From contig NZ_JACRSY010000054.1 in the NCBI RefSeq assembly GCF_014384995.1, positions 1 to 13,057 of the forward strand: a stretch of DNA of 13,057 bases. Reading direction: 5' to 3'. The translations under genes were made by a program, and so were the position numbers. The stretch comes from Zhenhengia yiwuensis (GTDB lineage: Bacteria; Bacillota; Clostridia; Lachnospirales; Cellulosilyticaceae). A model generated the notes under the pieces. It made no database searches. It was given only the letters and a program-made list of their open reading frames with translations, and had not been told where the DNA came from. This document shows, in pieces, positions 6,111-13,057 of the stretch (position 1 is the first letter of the stretch; every line of letters starts with the position of its first letter).

Positions 6111-6135
6111 TCTTTTAAAAAATCAAATATGCAAT

Positions 6136-6206
6136 GCGGGTGTAGTTCAATGGTAGAACACCAGCCTTCCAAGCTGGCCACGTGGGTTCGATTCCCATCA
6201 CCCGCT
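6136..6206 (+). tRNA. tRNA-Gly (anticodon TCC)
   Basis: A 71-nt cloverleaf. The acceptor GCGGGTG pairs with CACCCGC and the discriminator is T. The anticodon stem CCAGC/GCTGG holds CTTCCAA (anticodon TCC). Last gene of the array, and a second glycine isoacceptor besides the GCC tRNA after the rRNA operon. CCA is not encoded. Confidence 0.97.
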
Positions 6207-6213
6207 CTAAAGT

Positions 6214-6247
6214 AAAAGTCTTACTCTAATGAGTAAGACTTTTTTCG
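6214..6247 (+). terminator. Terminator of the tRNA array
   Basis: AAAAGTCTTACTC (6214-6226) pairs perfectly with GAGTAAGACTTTT (6231-6243) around TAAT and runs into TTTTTT. It begins 8 nt after tRNA-Gly(TCC). Confidence 0.95.
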
Positions 6248-6270
6248 TTATATATAAGTTTTAAAAGGAC

Positions 6271-6299
6271 TTGCTTACACCTTAAGATTAGACTATAAC
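6271..6299 (+). promoter_or_regulatory. Promoter of the BirA-like gene
   Basis: TTGCTT (6271-6276), a 17-bp spacer and TATAAC (6294-6299). The start codon at 6320 is only 20 nt after the -10, leaving a very short leader that still holds the ribosome binding site GGGAGGGG (6307-6314). Confidence 0.7.
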
Positions 6300-6319
6300 T
6301 ATGATAGGGAGGGGATAAA

Positions 6320-7075
6320 ATGACTAAAATGAAATTACTAGAATTATTTGAAGCACATAAAGGGGAATACTTATCTGGACAGATAATAGCTGAGGATTTA
6401 GGCCTTTCTAGAACAGCTATATGGAAACAGATTAATGCATTGAGAGAAGAAGGATATGATATAGAATCTATCAAGAAAAAAGGATATAGATTAAATGTTA
6501 ACTCAGATATTTTATCTCATACAAAGGTAAATCAATTTTTAATCCCTGAGCTTTCAATAGACCATATCCACCTTTATAAAACTATTGATTCTACTAATAA
6601 GGCTGTATATTTAGAAAGTATTAATACTGAGGCGGATTGGGTTGTAGTAGCAAGTGAGAAGCAAGAAAAAGGGCAAGCTAAAAATCAGATGCCGTTTTAC
6701 TCCCCAGAAGGTAAAGGGGTATATATGAGTGTAGCTATTCGTATGAGGGAATCTCTAGAGCAACTGAAGACTTTTTTAGCGTATAATAGTAAGGCAGTGC
6801 ATCAAGCTATATTAAAAGTAAGTGGCGTAGATAGTATTATCAATGATGAGAATAATATTTTATATAACAATCGTAAGCTATGCGGTATTATGACAGATAT
6901 GGTTATAGAGGCAGAAAGTCAAACGATTAAACAAATCATCATTGGTATAGGAATCTATGTGCATGAAGCTGCTGATGGGAATATAGCACTTACGGAGATT
7001 ACGGGTACATATTGTAATCGTAGTGAGCTTATAGCATGTATTTTAAATGAACTTTATAGATATTATCATCAATAA
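6320..7075 (+). CDS. BirA-like HTH protein with degenerate biotin-ligase domain
   Basis: A 251-residue protein. Residues 1-60 are a BirA-type winged helix (HTH_11: LSGQIIAEDLGLSRTAIWKQ). Residues about 64-250 follow the biotin protein ligase fold: TIDSTN (88-93), SPEGKGVYMS (128-137), RKLCGIM (185-191) and IIGIGI (207-212). Key motifs are altered. The adenylate-binding GRGRRGR loop of BirA aligns without gaps to GQAKNQM (118-124), losing every arginine; KWPND becomes SIIND (172-176); GIGIN becomes GIGIY. The C-terminal SH3-like domain is absent (E. coli BirA has 321 residues). It is probably not an active ligase; a ligand-responsive repressor or divergent paralogue is possible. ATG 6320 follows GGGAGGGG. 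Monocistronic, with its own promoter and a shared terminator. Confidence 0.82.
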   Translation: MTKMKLLELFEAHKGEYLSGQIIAEDLGLSRTAIWKQINALREEGYDIESIKKKGYRLNVNSDILSHTKVNQFLIPELSIDHIHLYKTIDSTNKAVYLESINTEADWVVVASEKQEKGQAKNQMPFYSPEGKGVYMSVAIRMRESLEQLKTFLAYNSKAVHQAILKVSGVDSIINDENNILYNNRKLCGIMTDMVIEAESQTIKQIIIGIGIYVHEAADGNIALTEITGTYCNRSELIACILNELYRYYHQ

Positions 7076-7083
7076 AAACCAAT

Positions 7084-7136
7084 AAAAAAGGCTGTTGCTA
7101 AGCTTTATGGAGAACTAAGCAACAGTCTCATTTTGT
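7084..7136. terminator. Bidirectional terminator between BirA-like gene and fprA
   Basis: GGCTGTTGCTAAG (7090-7102) pairs with CTAAGCAACAGTC (7115-7127) with one mismatch and one G-U. The minus strand ends in a perfect TTTTTT run (AAAAAA at 7084-7089), so it is strong for fprA. The plus-strand tail (CATTTTG) is weaker but can serve the BirA-like gene. Confidence 0.85.
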
Positions 7137-7141
7137 ATCTA

Positions 7142-8353
7142 CTATTTAAGAACAGCTTCTGCAAAAGCTACGCCGAATTCAAAGGCAGCTTTTAAGTTAT
7201 CTTCACTTGGGTTGAATTGAATATTTAATGGTTCAAGAGGCATACGGAATTTAAGTTGGTGGAAACGCTCAGCAATATGTTTAGTTGCTTCACCACTCCA
7301 TCCATAAGAGCCGAAGCATCCTGCTTGAATACCTTTGTGGATCACTGGGTTAAGTGAAGTAAGGAGCTTCCAAATAGGTGGAAGAGTATCAGCAAGAATT
7401 GTAGGAGAACCAATTAAAAGCCCTGCGCATTGACCAGCTTCAGCAAGCATTTCATCAAAATCTGCTGTTACAAGGTCGTAAACAAGAACGTCACATGTAA
7501 GGTTAGTACTTTCAATACCTTTTTTGATCTCATAGGCTAATTTTTCTGTATAACCATAGGCTGATGCAAATGGAATAACAATACTTGGTACAGCTCTTTT
7601 TACTGGCTGGCTCCATTCTTTATAGAAGTTCATATACTTTTCGATTTGAGAGCGGTCTAAAATCATACCATGTCCAGGACAGATGAACTCAATTTCTAAG
7701 TTCTCAATTTTAGCAAGTGCTTTAAGAACAAAAGGTTTGAATGGTCCCATAATCATATCATAATAGTATTTGTAAGCTTTAACATAATCATCTTCTTTAG
7801 AAGCTTCAAGTTGATTTTTGAAAACACGTTCATCACTGTAGTGTGCACCGAAAGAGTCACAAGTTACAAGTGTGCAGTCTTCTTCTATGTAAGAGTACAT
7901 AGAGTCTGGCCAGTGTAAGCATGGAGCAAGAATAAAACGAACTGTTTTATTGCCGAGAGAAAGTGTATCACCATCTTTTACAACAAGGCTTTTGAATGGC
8001 TTATTCATAATTTCAGCCATATATTTAATCGCTTGAAGTGTTCCTACGACTGTTGCATCAGGTGCTACATCAAGAAGTTTTGCAACACTACCAGCATGGT
8101 CAGGCTCTGTATGATTAACTACAATATAGTTAATCTCTTGAGGGTTAACGATTGTTTTAAGGTTATCTAAGTAGTCATCAAAGAATTTTTCTTTAACAGT
8201 TTCAAAAACAGCAATACCTTCACTGCCTTTTAATACATAGGCATTGTAGCTTGTTCCGAATTCTGTTTCCATGACAATATCAAAAACTCTTAGGTTAGGA
8301 TCAAGTGCGCCAACCCAAAATAAATTATTGGTTATATTAAGATGTTTACCCAT
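7142..8353 (-). CDS. fprA: A-type flavoprotein (flavodiiron O2/NO reductase)
   Basis: A 403-residue cytoplasmic flavodiiron protein. The N-terminal metallo-beta-lactamase-like domain (about 1-245) carries all di-iron ligands: H81-x-E83-x-D85-H86 in NHTEPDH, H147 in CLHWPD, D166 in TCDSFG and H228 in PGHGM. The C-terminal flavodoxin domain (about 255-403) starts with the FMN phosphate loop FASAYGYTE (262-270). Such enzymes reduce O2 to water or NO to N2O with electrons from rubredoxin or a similar carrier, protecting anaerobes; which substrate this one prefers cannot be read from the sequence. No rubredoxin domain is fused and no rubredoxin gene is in the window. ATG is preceded by AAGGAG on the minus strand. 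It is divergent from nifJ, with a consensus promoter. Confidence 0.95.
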   Translation of the reverse strand: MGKHLNITNNLFWVGALDPNLRVFDIVMETEFGTSYNAYVLKGSEGIAVFETVKEKFFDDYLDNLKTIVNPQEINYIVVNHTEPDHAGSVAKLLDVAPDATVVGTLQAIKYMAEIMNKPFKSLVVKDGDTLSLGNKTVRFILAPCLHWPDSMYSYIEEDCTLVTCDSFGAHYSDERVFKNQLEASKEDDYVKAYKYYYDMIMGPFKPFVLKALAKIENLEIEFICPGHGMILDRSQIEKYMNFYKEWSQPVKRAVPSIVIPFASAYGYTEKLAYEIKKGIESTNLTCDVLVYDLVTADFDEMLAEAGQCAGLLIGSPTILADTLPPIWKLLTSLNPVIHKGIQAGCFGSYGWSGEATKHIAERFHQLKFRMPLEPLNIQFNPSEDNLKAAFEFGVAFAEAVLK

Positions 8354-8393
8354 GATAAGACTCCTTTTAAATAGTGTGTTCTATATAATAATA

Positions 8394-8421
8394 ATTATAA
8401 GTAAAAATATTAATATGTCAA
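8394..8421 (-). promoter_or_regulatory. Consensus promoter of fprA
   Basis: On the minus strand, TTGACA (8421-8416) and TATAAT (8399-8394) are both perfect boxes with a 16-bp spacer. The start codon is 41 nt beyond the -10. A near-perfect inverted repeat, TGTCAA-ATA-TTGATA (8416-8430), overlaps the -35. Confidence 0.85.
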
Positions 8422-8437
8422 ATATTGATAAAGTCAC

Positions 8438-8465
8438 TTTTCAAATTTAAAAAGTATGATATAAT
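8438..8465 (+). promoter_or_regulatory. Candidate extended -10 promoter of nifJ
   Basis: TGATATAAT (8457-8465) is a perfect TGnTATAAT extended -10. A poor -35, TTTTCA (8438-8443), lies 16 bp upstream. The start codon is 138 nt away. Other TATAAT matches at 8532-8537 and 8537-8542 lack a well-spaced -35 but could also be used. The rest of the 249-bp fprA-nifJ gap is very AT-rich with no reading frame. Confidence 0.55.
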
Positions 8466-8602
8466 GAAAACTAAAGGAAAATAATTATCCATAAAGTTAA
8501 AATATTAGAAATTTACTAGAAAATTATATACTATAATATAATATTTTTAATACTTTTTCATAACTATATAAATAGTGTAATTCTTTTGAGGAGGGAAATA
8601 TA

Positions 8603-11600
8603 ATGGCAAAAAAAATGATGACTATCGATGGTAATACAGCTGCATCTTATGCTGCTTATGCCTTTACAGATGTCGCAGCAATTTATCCTATTACACCTTC
8701 ATCAACAATGGCAGAAGTAGTTGATGAATGGTCAGCACAAGGTAAGAAAAATATTTTTGGTCAAAGAGTAAGTGTTGTAGAAATGCAATCAGAGGCAGGT
8801 GCTGCTGGTACATTCCACGGTTCACTTCAAGCTGGTGCTTTAACAACAACTTTTACGGCATCACAAGGTTTACTTTTAATGATACCTAATATGTACAAAG
8901 TAGCAGGGGAACTTCTTCCTGGCGTATTCCACGTAAGTGCACGTGCGCTTGCTGCGCAAGCACTTTCAATCTTTGGTGACCACCAAGACGTTATGGCAGC
9001 TCGTCAAACAGGATGCGTAATGCTTGTATCAGGTTCTGTACAAGAAGTTGCAGATATTGCTCCTATTGCGCACCTTGCAGCTATTAAAGGTAGACTTCCA
9101 TTCGTTCACTTCTTTGATGGTTTCAGAACTTCTCATGAAATCCAAAAAGTAGAAGTATTAGATTATGCTGATTATGAAGCATTAATTGATCAAGAAGCAT
9201 TAGCTGAGTTTAGAGCTAGAGCATTATCACCAAACCACCCTGTAACACGTGGTACAGCTCAAAACCCAGATATCTACTTCCAAACAAGAGAAGCATCAAA
9301 TAAATTCTATAATAACATTGTAGGTATTGTAGAAGAATATATGCAAAAAATGTCTGCTTTAACAGGTAGAACATATAACTTATTCAACTACTATGGTGCT
9401 GAAAATGCAGAAAACGTGGTAATCGCTATGGGTTCTGTAACAGAAGCATTAGAAGAGACTATTGACCACCTTAATGCGAATGGTGGAAGCTTCGGTCTTG
9501 TAAAAGTACACTTATACAGACCATTCTCAACAGAACACTTCTTAAATGCAGTACCTGAGTCAGCTAAGAGAATCTGTGTACTTGACCGTACAAAAGAGCC
9601 AGGTGCACTTGGTGAACCTTTATACTTAGACGTACGTGGTGCATTCTATGATAGCGAAAGAAGCCCAATGATCATCGGTGGACGTTACGGTCTTGGTTCA
9701 AAAGACGTAACACCAACAGATCTTAAAGCAGTATTTGATAACTTAGTAAGTGAAGAGCCTAAAAATAGATTTACTGTAGGTATCGTAGATGATGTAACAG
9801 GTACATCATTAGAAGTAAAAGATACTCTTAAAATTGCTTCACCAGGTACAATCAGATGTAAGTTCTGGGGTCTTGGTTCAGATGGTACAGTAGGTGCTAA
9901 CAAACAAGCAATCAAAATCATTGGTGAACATACAAACAAATATGTTCAAGCTTACTTCGATTACGACTCAAAAAAATCAGGCGGTATTACAATGTCACAC
10001 TTAAGATTTGGTGATGAGCCTATCCGTGCTACTTACCTTATCGATGAAGCTGACTATATCGCATGTCATAAACAAGCTTTCGTAAACTTATATGATATCC
10101 TTAAAGGTCTTAAAAAAGGCGGAAACTTTGTACTTAATACAGAGTGGGATTTAGAAGGCTTAAACAAAAACTTACCAGCAAAAATGAAACGCTTCATTGC
10201 TGAAAATGAAATCAACTTCTATACCGTAGATGCTACACATATTGCAAAAGAAATCGGCCTTGGTTCACGTATCAATATGATCATGCAAGCTGCATTCTTC
10301 AAACTTGCTAATATTATTGATGAAAACGATGCGGTAGAATACCTTAAAGCTTCTATTAAAAAAGCTTATGGTAAAAAAGGTGAAAAAGTTCTTGCTATGA
10401 ACTACGAAGCTGTAGAAAAAGGTATGAATGCACTTGTTAAAGTAGAAGTACCAGCTTCATGGAAAGAAGCATCAGATGTAAGTGAAGCAGTAGCAGAAGC
10501 TGCAGCAACAGCATGTGGATGTAGTACATGTACATGTGGTTCAGCAAAAGTAGATGAAAAACCAGATTTCATTAAAAACATCGTAGAGCCAATCAACGCA
10601 CAAGAAGGTAATAGCCTTCCAGTAAGTGCATTCAATGACTATGAAGATGGTACATTCCCAGCAGGTACAGCAGCTTACGAAAAACGTGGTATTGCAGTAG
10701 ATATTCCAAGATGGGATGTGGAAGCATGTATTCAATGTAACCAATGTGCTTATGTATGTCCTCATGCATGTATTAGACCAATCCTTGTAAATGCAGATGA
10801 AAAAGCAAATGCACCAGAAGGATTTGAATCTAAAAAAGCAATCGGTAAAGCATTTGTTGACCTTGAGTACAGAATGCAAGTAAGTCCACTTGACTGTACA
10901 GGCTGTGGAAACTGTGCTGATATTTGTCCTGCTAAAGGTAAAGCATTATTCATGGAACCACTTACAGAACAAGTAGAAAAAGAATCAGCTAACTGGGATT
11001 ATGCAGTTAAAGAAGTTTCTTACAAAGGTGACCTTGTAGAAGGTAAAACAGTAAAAGATAGTCAGTTCAAAACACCACTTATAGAGTTCTCAGGAGCATG
11101 TGCTGGTTGTGGTGAAACACCATACATCAAACTTGTAACACAACTTTTCGGTGATCGTATGATGATTGCTAACGCAACAGGATGTTCATCAATCTGGGGT
11201 GGTAGTGCACCATCAACACCATACACAACAAACCACGAAGGCAAAGGTCCATCATGGGCGAACTCACTCTTCGAAGATAATGCTGAGTATGGATACGGTA
11301 TGTTCCTTGCTGTAAAACAAATGAGAGAAAAACTTACAGCAAATATGGAAGAGCTTGTTCAAATGGATATTCCAGCTGAAGCGAAAGAAGCATTTGAAAA
11401 CTGGCTTGCAAATAAAGAAAATGGTGAAGGTTCAAAAGCAGCAAGCAAGGCTGTAAGTGAAGTTCTTGCAAACCTTACTGTTGCAGACGAAACAGTAGCT
11501 AAACTTGTAAAAGAAATTAAAGAAAGAGAAGACTACCTTGTAAAACGTTCACAATGGATTCTTGGTGGTGACGGATGGGCATACGACATCGGTTACGGCG

Positions 11601-12196
11601 GTCTTGACCATGTTCTTGCATCAGGTCAAAATGTAAACGTTCTTGTATTCGATACAGAAATTTATTCAAATACAGGTGGTCAATCATCTAAATCAACACC
11701 AGTTGCAGCAATTGCTAAATTCGCAGCATCAGGTAAACGTGCTAAGAAAAAAGACCTTGGACGTATGATGATGGCTTATGGTAATGTATATGTAACACAG
11801 ATTGCCATGGGATCAGATAAAAACCAAACAATTAAAGCAATCTTAGAAGCTGAAGCATACGATGGACCATCAATCATCATTGCTTATGCACCATGTATCA
11901 GCCACGGTCTGAAAAAAGGTATGGGCTGCTCAATGGCTAACATGGGTGATGCTGTTAAAGCTGGTTACTGGCATTTATACAGATACAATCCAGATCTTAT
12001 AGAACAAGGTAAAAACCCATTCAGCTTAGATTCTAAAGAGCCAACAGAAAGCTTCAGAGATTTCATTCTGGATCAAGTACGTTACTCATCACTTGCTAAA
12101 CAGTTCCCAGAAGAAAGTGAACAATTATTCGAGTTAGCTGAAAAACATGCTAAAGAGCGTTATGCAGAATACAAAAAATTAGCAGACCAACAATAA
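8603..12196 (+). CDS. nifJ: Pyruvate:ferredoxin (flavodoxin) oxidoreductase
   Basis: A 1197-residue single-chain PFOR that converts pyruvate and CoA to acetyl-CoA, CO2 and reduced ferredoxin. The N-terminal domain has YPITPSST with T31, E63 and R113, matching the substrate-site residues of the family. Two [4Fe-4S] motifs lie in the ferredoxin domain (C709, C712, C715, C719 and C765, C768, C771, C775). The proximal cluster ligands are C833, C836, C861 and C1098. The TPP/Mg site is GDGWAYDIG from 989, plus the later EIYSNTGGQ. Length is typical and no catalytic residue is missing. An unusual Cys-rich segment, CGCSTCTCG (638-646), sits in the linker before the ferredoxin domain. The GAGGAGGG ribosome binding site and strongly biased codons (TTC, AAC, CAC) suggest high expression. 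Confidence 0.98.
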   Translation: MAKKMMTIDGNTAASYAAYAFTDVAAIYPITPSSTMAEVVDEWSAQGKKNIFGQRVSVVEMQSEAGAAGTFHGSLQAGALTTTFTASQGLLLMIPNMYKVAGELLPGVFHVSARALAAQALSIFGDHQDVMAARQTGCVMLVSGSVQEVADIAPIAHLAAIKGRLPFVHFFDGFRTSHEIQKVEVLDYADYEALIDQEALAEFRARALSPNHPVTRGTAQNPDIYFQTREASNKFYNNIVGIVEEYMQKMSALTGRTYNLFNYYGAENAENVVIAMGSVTEALEETIDHLNANGGSFGLVKVHLYRPFSTEHFLNAVPESAKRICVLDRTKEPGALGEPLYLDVRGAFYDSERSPMIIGGRYGLGSKDVTPTDLKAVFDNLVSEEPKNRFTVGIVDDVTGTSLEVKDTLKIASPGTIRCKFWGLGSDGTVGANKQAIKIIGEHTNKYVQAYFDYDSKKSGGITMSHLRFGDEPIRATYLIDEADYIACHKQAFVNLYDILKGLKKGGNFVLNTEWDLEGLNKNLPAKMKRFIAENEINFYTVDATHIAKEIGLGSRINMIMQAAFFKLANIIDENDAVEYLKASIKKAYGKKGEKVLAMNYEAVEKGMNALVKVEVPASWKEASDVSEAVAEAAATACGCSTCTCGSAKVDEKPDFIKNIVEPINAQEGNSLPVSAFNDYEDGTFPAGTAAYEKRGIAVDIPRWDVEACIQCNQCAYVCPHACIRPILVNADEKANAPEGFESKKAIGKAFVDLEYRMQVSPLDCTGCGNCADICPAKGKALFMEPLTEQVEKESANWDYAVKEVSYKGDLVEGKTVKDSQFKTPLIEFSGACAGCGETPYIKLVTQLFGDRMMIANATGCSSIWGGSAPSTPYTTNHEGKGPSWANSLFEDNAEYGYGMFLAVKQMREKLTANMEELVQMDIPAEAKEAFENWLANKENGEGSKAASKAVSEVLANLTVADETVAKLVKEIKEREDYLVKRSQWILGGDGWAYDIGYGGLDHVLASGQNVNVLVFDTEIYSNTGGQSSKSTPVAAIAKFAASGKRAKKKDLGRMMMAYGNVYVTQIAMGSDKNQTIKAILEAEAYDGPSIIIAYAPCISHGLKKGMGCSMANMGDAVKAGYWHLYRYNPDLIEQGKNPFSLDSKEPTESFRDFILDQVRYSSLAKQFPEESEQLFELAEKHAKERYAEYKKLADQQ

Positions 12197-12222
12197 ACTC
12201 CTCTAAATACGATTTCCTAGCC

Positions 12223-12254
12223 AAAAAAGGGTTGCCGAAAGGTAACCCTTTTTT
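12223..12254 (+). terminator. Intrinsic terminator of nifJ
   Basis: AAAAAAGGGTTGCC (12223-12236) pairs with GGTAACCCTTTTTT (12241-12254, one G-U) around a GAAA tetraloop, and the second arm ends in the U run. It begins 26 nt after the stop codon. Confidence 0.95.
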
Positions 12255-12307
12255 ACTATTTATCCCTTTTAAATAAGAATAACGTATGACCTAGGTGCAG
12301 TAGGAGT

Positions 12308-12337
12308 TTGACAGGGGTAGGAGGATAGGACTAGAAT
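12308..12337 (+). promoter_or_regulatory. Promoter of the signal peptidase gene
   Basis: A perfect -35, TTGACA (12308-12313), and -10, TAGAAT (12332-12337), are separated by 18 bp. The start codon at 12375 follows after a 37-nt gap that ends in AAAGGAGGAG. Confidence 0.75.
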
Positions 12338-12374
12338 AAAGATAAAGAAGTCATCACTATTAAAGGAGGAGCAT

Positions 12375-12920
12375 ATGGATAAAGTGATTAAAGCAAAGAA
12401 CATAATGGATACAATAAAAGACTTATTAATAGTGATACTTGTGGCAGTGCTTATTACTCAGTTTATTGCAACAAGGACAAGAGTGCCTTCAGGTTCTATG
12501 GAGCCTACTATTAAGATTGGAGATAATCTGATTATAAGTAGGATAAGTTCTTATTATAGAGAGCCTGAAAGAGGTGAGGTTGTAATCTTTTATCAAGACA
12601 AAGAACGAATGGTTAAGCGTTTAATTGGTATGCCAGGAGAAATAGTCGATTTAAGGGACGGTTATGTTTATATAAATGGAAATAGATTAGATGAAGAGGC
12701 ATATTTAGGTGGGGAAGTGATGACGGTACCTTTATATGACCCCAGATACGAGCGTATAGATTTTCCTTATATCATTCCAGAAGATAGTTATTTCTTTATG
12801 GGAGATAATAGGGGACATAGTTTAGATAGTAGAGTGTTTGGAGCAGTAAAAAAAGATAAAGTTATTGCGATTGGTGCATATAGGATTTATCCTTTTGATC
12901 AATTAGGTACTATACAATAA
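12375..12920 (+). CDS. lepB: Signal peptidase I
   Basis: A 181-residue type I signal peptidase of the S26 family, which removes signal peptides from exported proteins on the outer face of the membrane. One N-terminal membrane anchor spans about residues 16-31. The catalytic serine is S41 in PSGSMEPT, and the general-base lysine is K81 in RMVKRLIGMPGE. Conserved boxes GDN (143-145) and SLDSR (149-153) are present. The length fits short Gram-positive SipS-type enzymes with one membrane segment. ATG 12375 follows AAAGGAGGAG. It is probably monocistronic, with its own promoter. An insertion sequence begins about 20 nt after its stop, so its terminator may be interrupted. Confidence 0.95.
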   Translation: MDKVIKAKNIMDTIKDLLIVILVAVLITQFIATRTRVPSGSMEPTIKIGDNLIISRISSYYREPERGEVVIFYQDKERMVKRLIGMPGEIVDLRDGYVYINGNRLDEEAYLGGEVMTVPLYDPRYERIDFPYIIPEDSYFFMGDNRGHSLDSRVFGAVKKDKVIAIGAYRIYPFDQLGTIQ

Positions 12921-12942
12921 AAAGGTAGCTACACTATTTGAT

Positions 12943-13000
12943 ATGCTCCCCTTAAGGTAGACAGTTTAAATAATAAAACTGTTATCTTAAGGAGGAGCAT
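12943..13000 (+). repeat. Imperfect inverted repeat covering the transposase ribosome binding site
   Basis: The arm at 12943-12967 (starting ATGCTCC) pairs with the arm at 12976-13000 (ending GGAGCAT) over about 22-23 bp, with one bulge and a couple of mismatches or G-U pairs, around an 8-nt AT loop. The Shine-Dalgarno AAGGAGG (12989-12995) of the transposase lies wholly inside the 3' arm. Confidence 0.85.
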
Positions 13001-13005
13001 TTTTC

Positions 13006-13057
13006 ATGGGAAGAAAATCAAAAATTTCATATGAAATAAAAATAGATGTTGTTAAAA
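13006..13057 (+). CDS. Transposase N-terminus (partial, OrfA-like)
   Basis: An open frame of 17 codons reaches the window end and starts MGRKSKISYEIKIDVVKK. This basic start, followed by a Y-E-x-K-x-x-V-V helix, is typical of the helix-turn-helix OrfA of IS3-family transposases. ATG 13006 has AAGGAGG 10 nt upstream. Only the beginning is visible, so family and integrity cannot be judged. Confidence 0.65.
   Translation, partial: MGRKSKISYEIKIDVVK

Larger units (their letters stand above)
12939..13057 (+). mobile_element. Left end of an insertion sequence (partial, IS3-like)
   Basis: A long imperfect inverted repeat (12943-12967 against 12976-13000) directly precedes a transposase-type start codon, and the window ends 52 nt into that reading frame. 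The CTCCCCTTAAGGTAGACAG end resembles terminal repeats of IS3-group elements as I remember them. The left boundary is approximate and no target duplication can be checked, since the right end is outside. Confidence 0.65.

Noticed and set aside
6226..6474. Minus-strand frame overlapping the tRNA terminator and the start of the BirA-like gene
   Set aside because: It overlaps a supported terminator, promoter and coding start on the plus strand, and its product resembles nothing.
9685..11244. Several minus-strand open frames inside nifJ
   Set aside because: They are shadows of an intact, highly conserved PFOR gene, with no RBS and low-complexity products.

Overview
The window is low-GC DNA with strong AGGAGG-type ribosome binding sites, a T-box-free TPP-riboswitch thiamine operon, a lipoprotein-type solute-binding protein, pyruvate:ferredoxin oxidoreductase and an FprA-type flavodiiron protein. 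This points to an anaerobic Gram-positive bacterium of the class Clostridia. A Lachnospirales/Cellulosilyticum-like host would fit, but that is a guess from general character, not from a database match.

Layout. Positions 1-537 hold the end of an rRNA operon: the 3' end of 23S rRNA, 5S rRNA, tRNA-Gly(GCC) and an intrinsic terminator. Two single genes follow: a DUF503/YlxP-like protein (589-879), and an XRE-type DNA-binding protein whose C-terminal two thirds are about seven 28-29-residue helical repeats (1023-1928). Positions 1915-5187 form a thiamine (or thiamine-precursor) uptake operon: a consensus promoter overlapping the end of the XRE gene, a TPP riboswitch with a strong terminator, a thiamine-binding DUF77/MTH1187-family protein, then an ABC permease, a solute-binding lipoprotein and an ATPase (ThiX/ThiY/ThiZ type). 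It ends in a bidirectional terminator shared with a convergent, unrecognised 89-aa gene.

Positions 5626-6246 are a six-tRNA transcription unit (Glu, His, Gln, Lys, Leu, Gly) with its own promoter and terminator. A BirA-like protein follows (6320-7075). It keeps the HTH and the outline of the biotin-ligase fold but has lost the arginine-rich adenylate-binding loop and the C-terminal domain. Convergent to it is fprA (7142-8353, minus strand), divergently transcribed from nifJ (8603-12196, plus strand). These two share a 249-bp AT-rich promoter region and form a redox pair: PFOR makes acetyl-CoA and reduced ferredoxin, while FprA removes O2 or NO that would damage such iron-sulfur enzymes. Then come a signal peptidase I gene (12375-12920) and, at the right edge, the first bases of an insertion sequence whose left end folds into a hairpin covering the transposase ribosome binding site.

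Most of the window is ordinary housekeeping content and I see no clear novel multi-gene system. The points most worth a second look are the degenerate BirA paralogue, the repeat-bearing XRE protein, a CxCxxCxC insertion in PFOR, and the RBS-masking hairpin of the insertion sequence.
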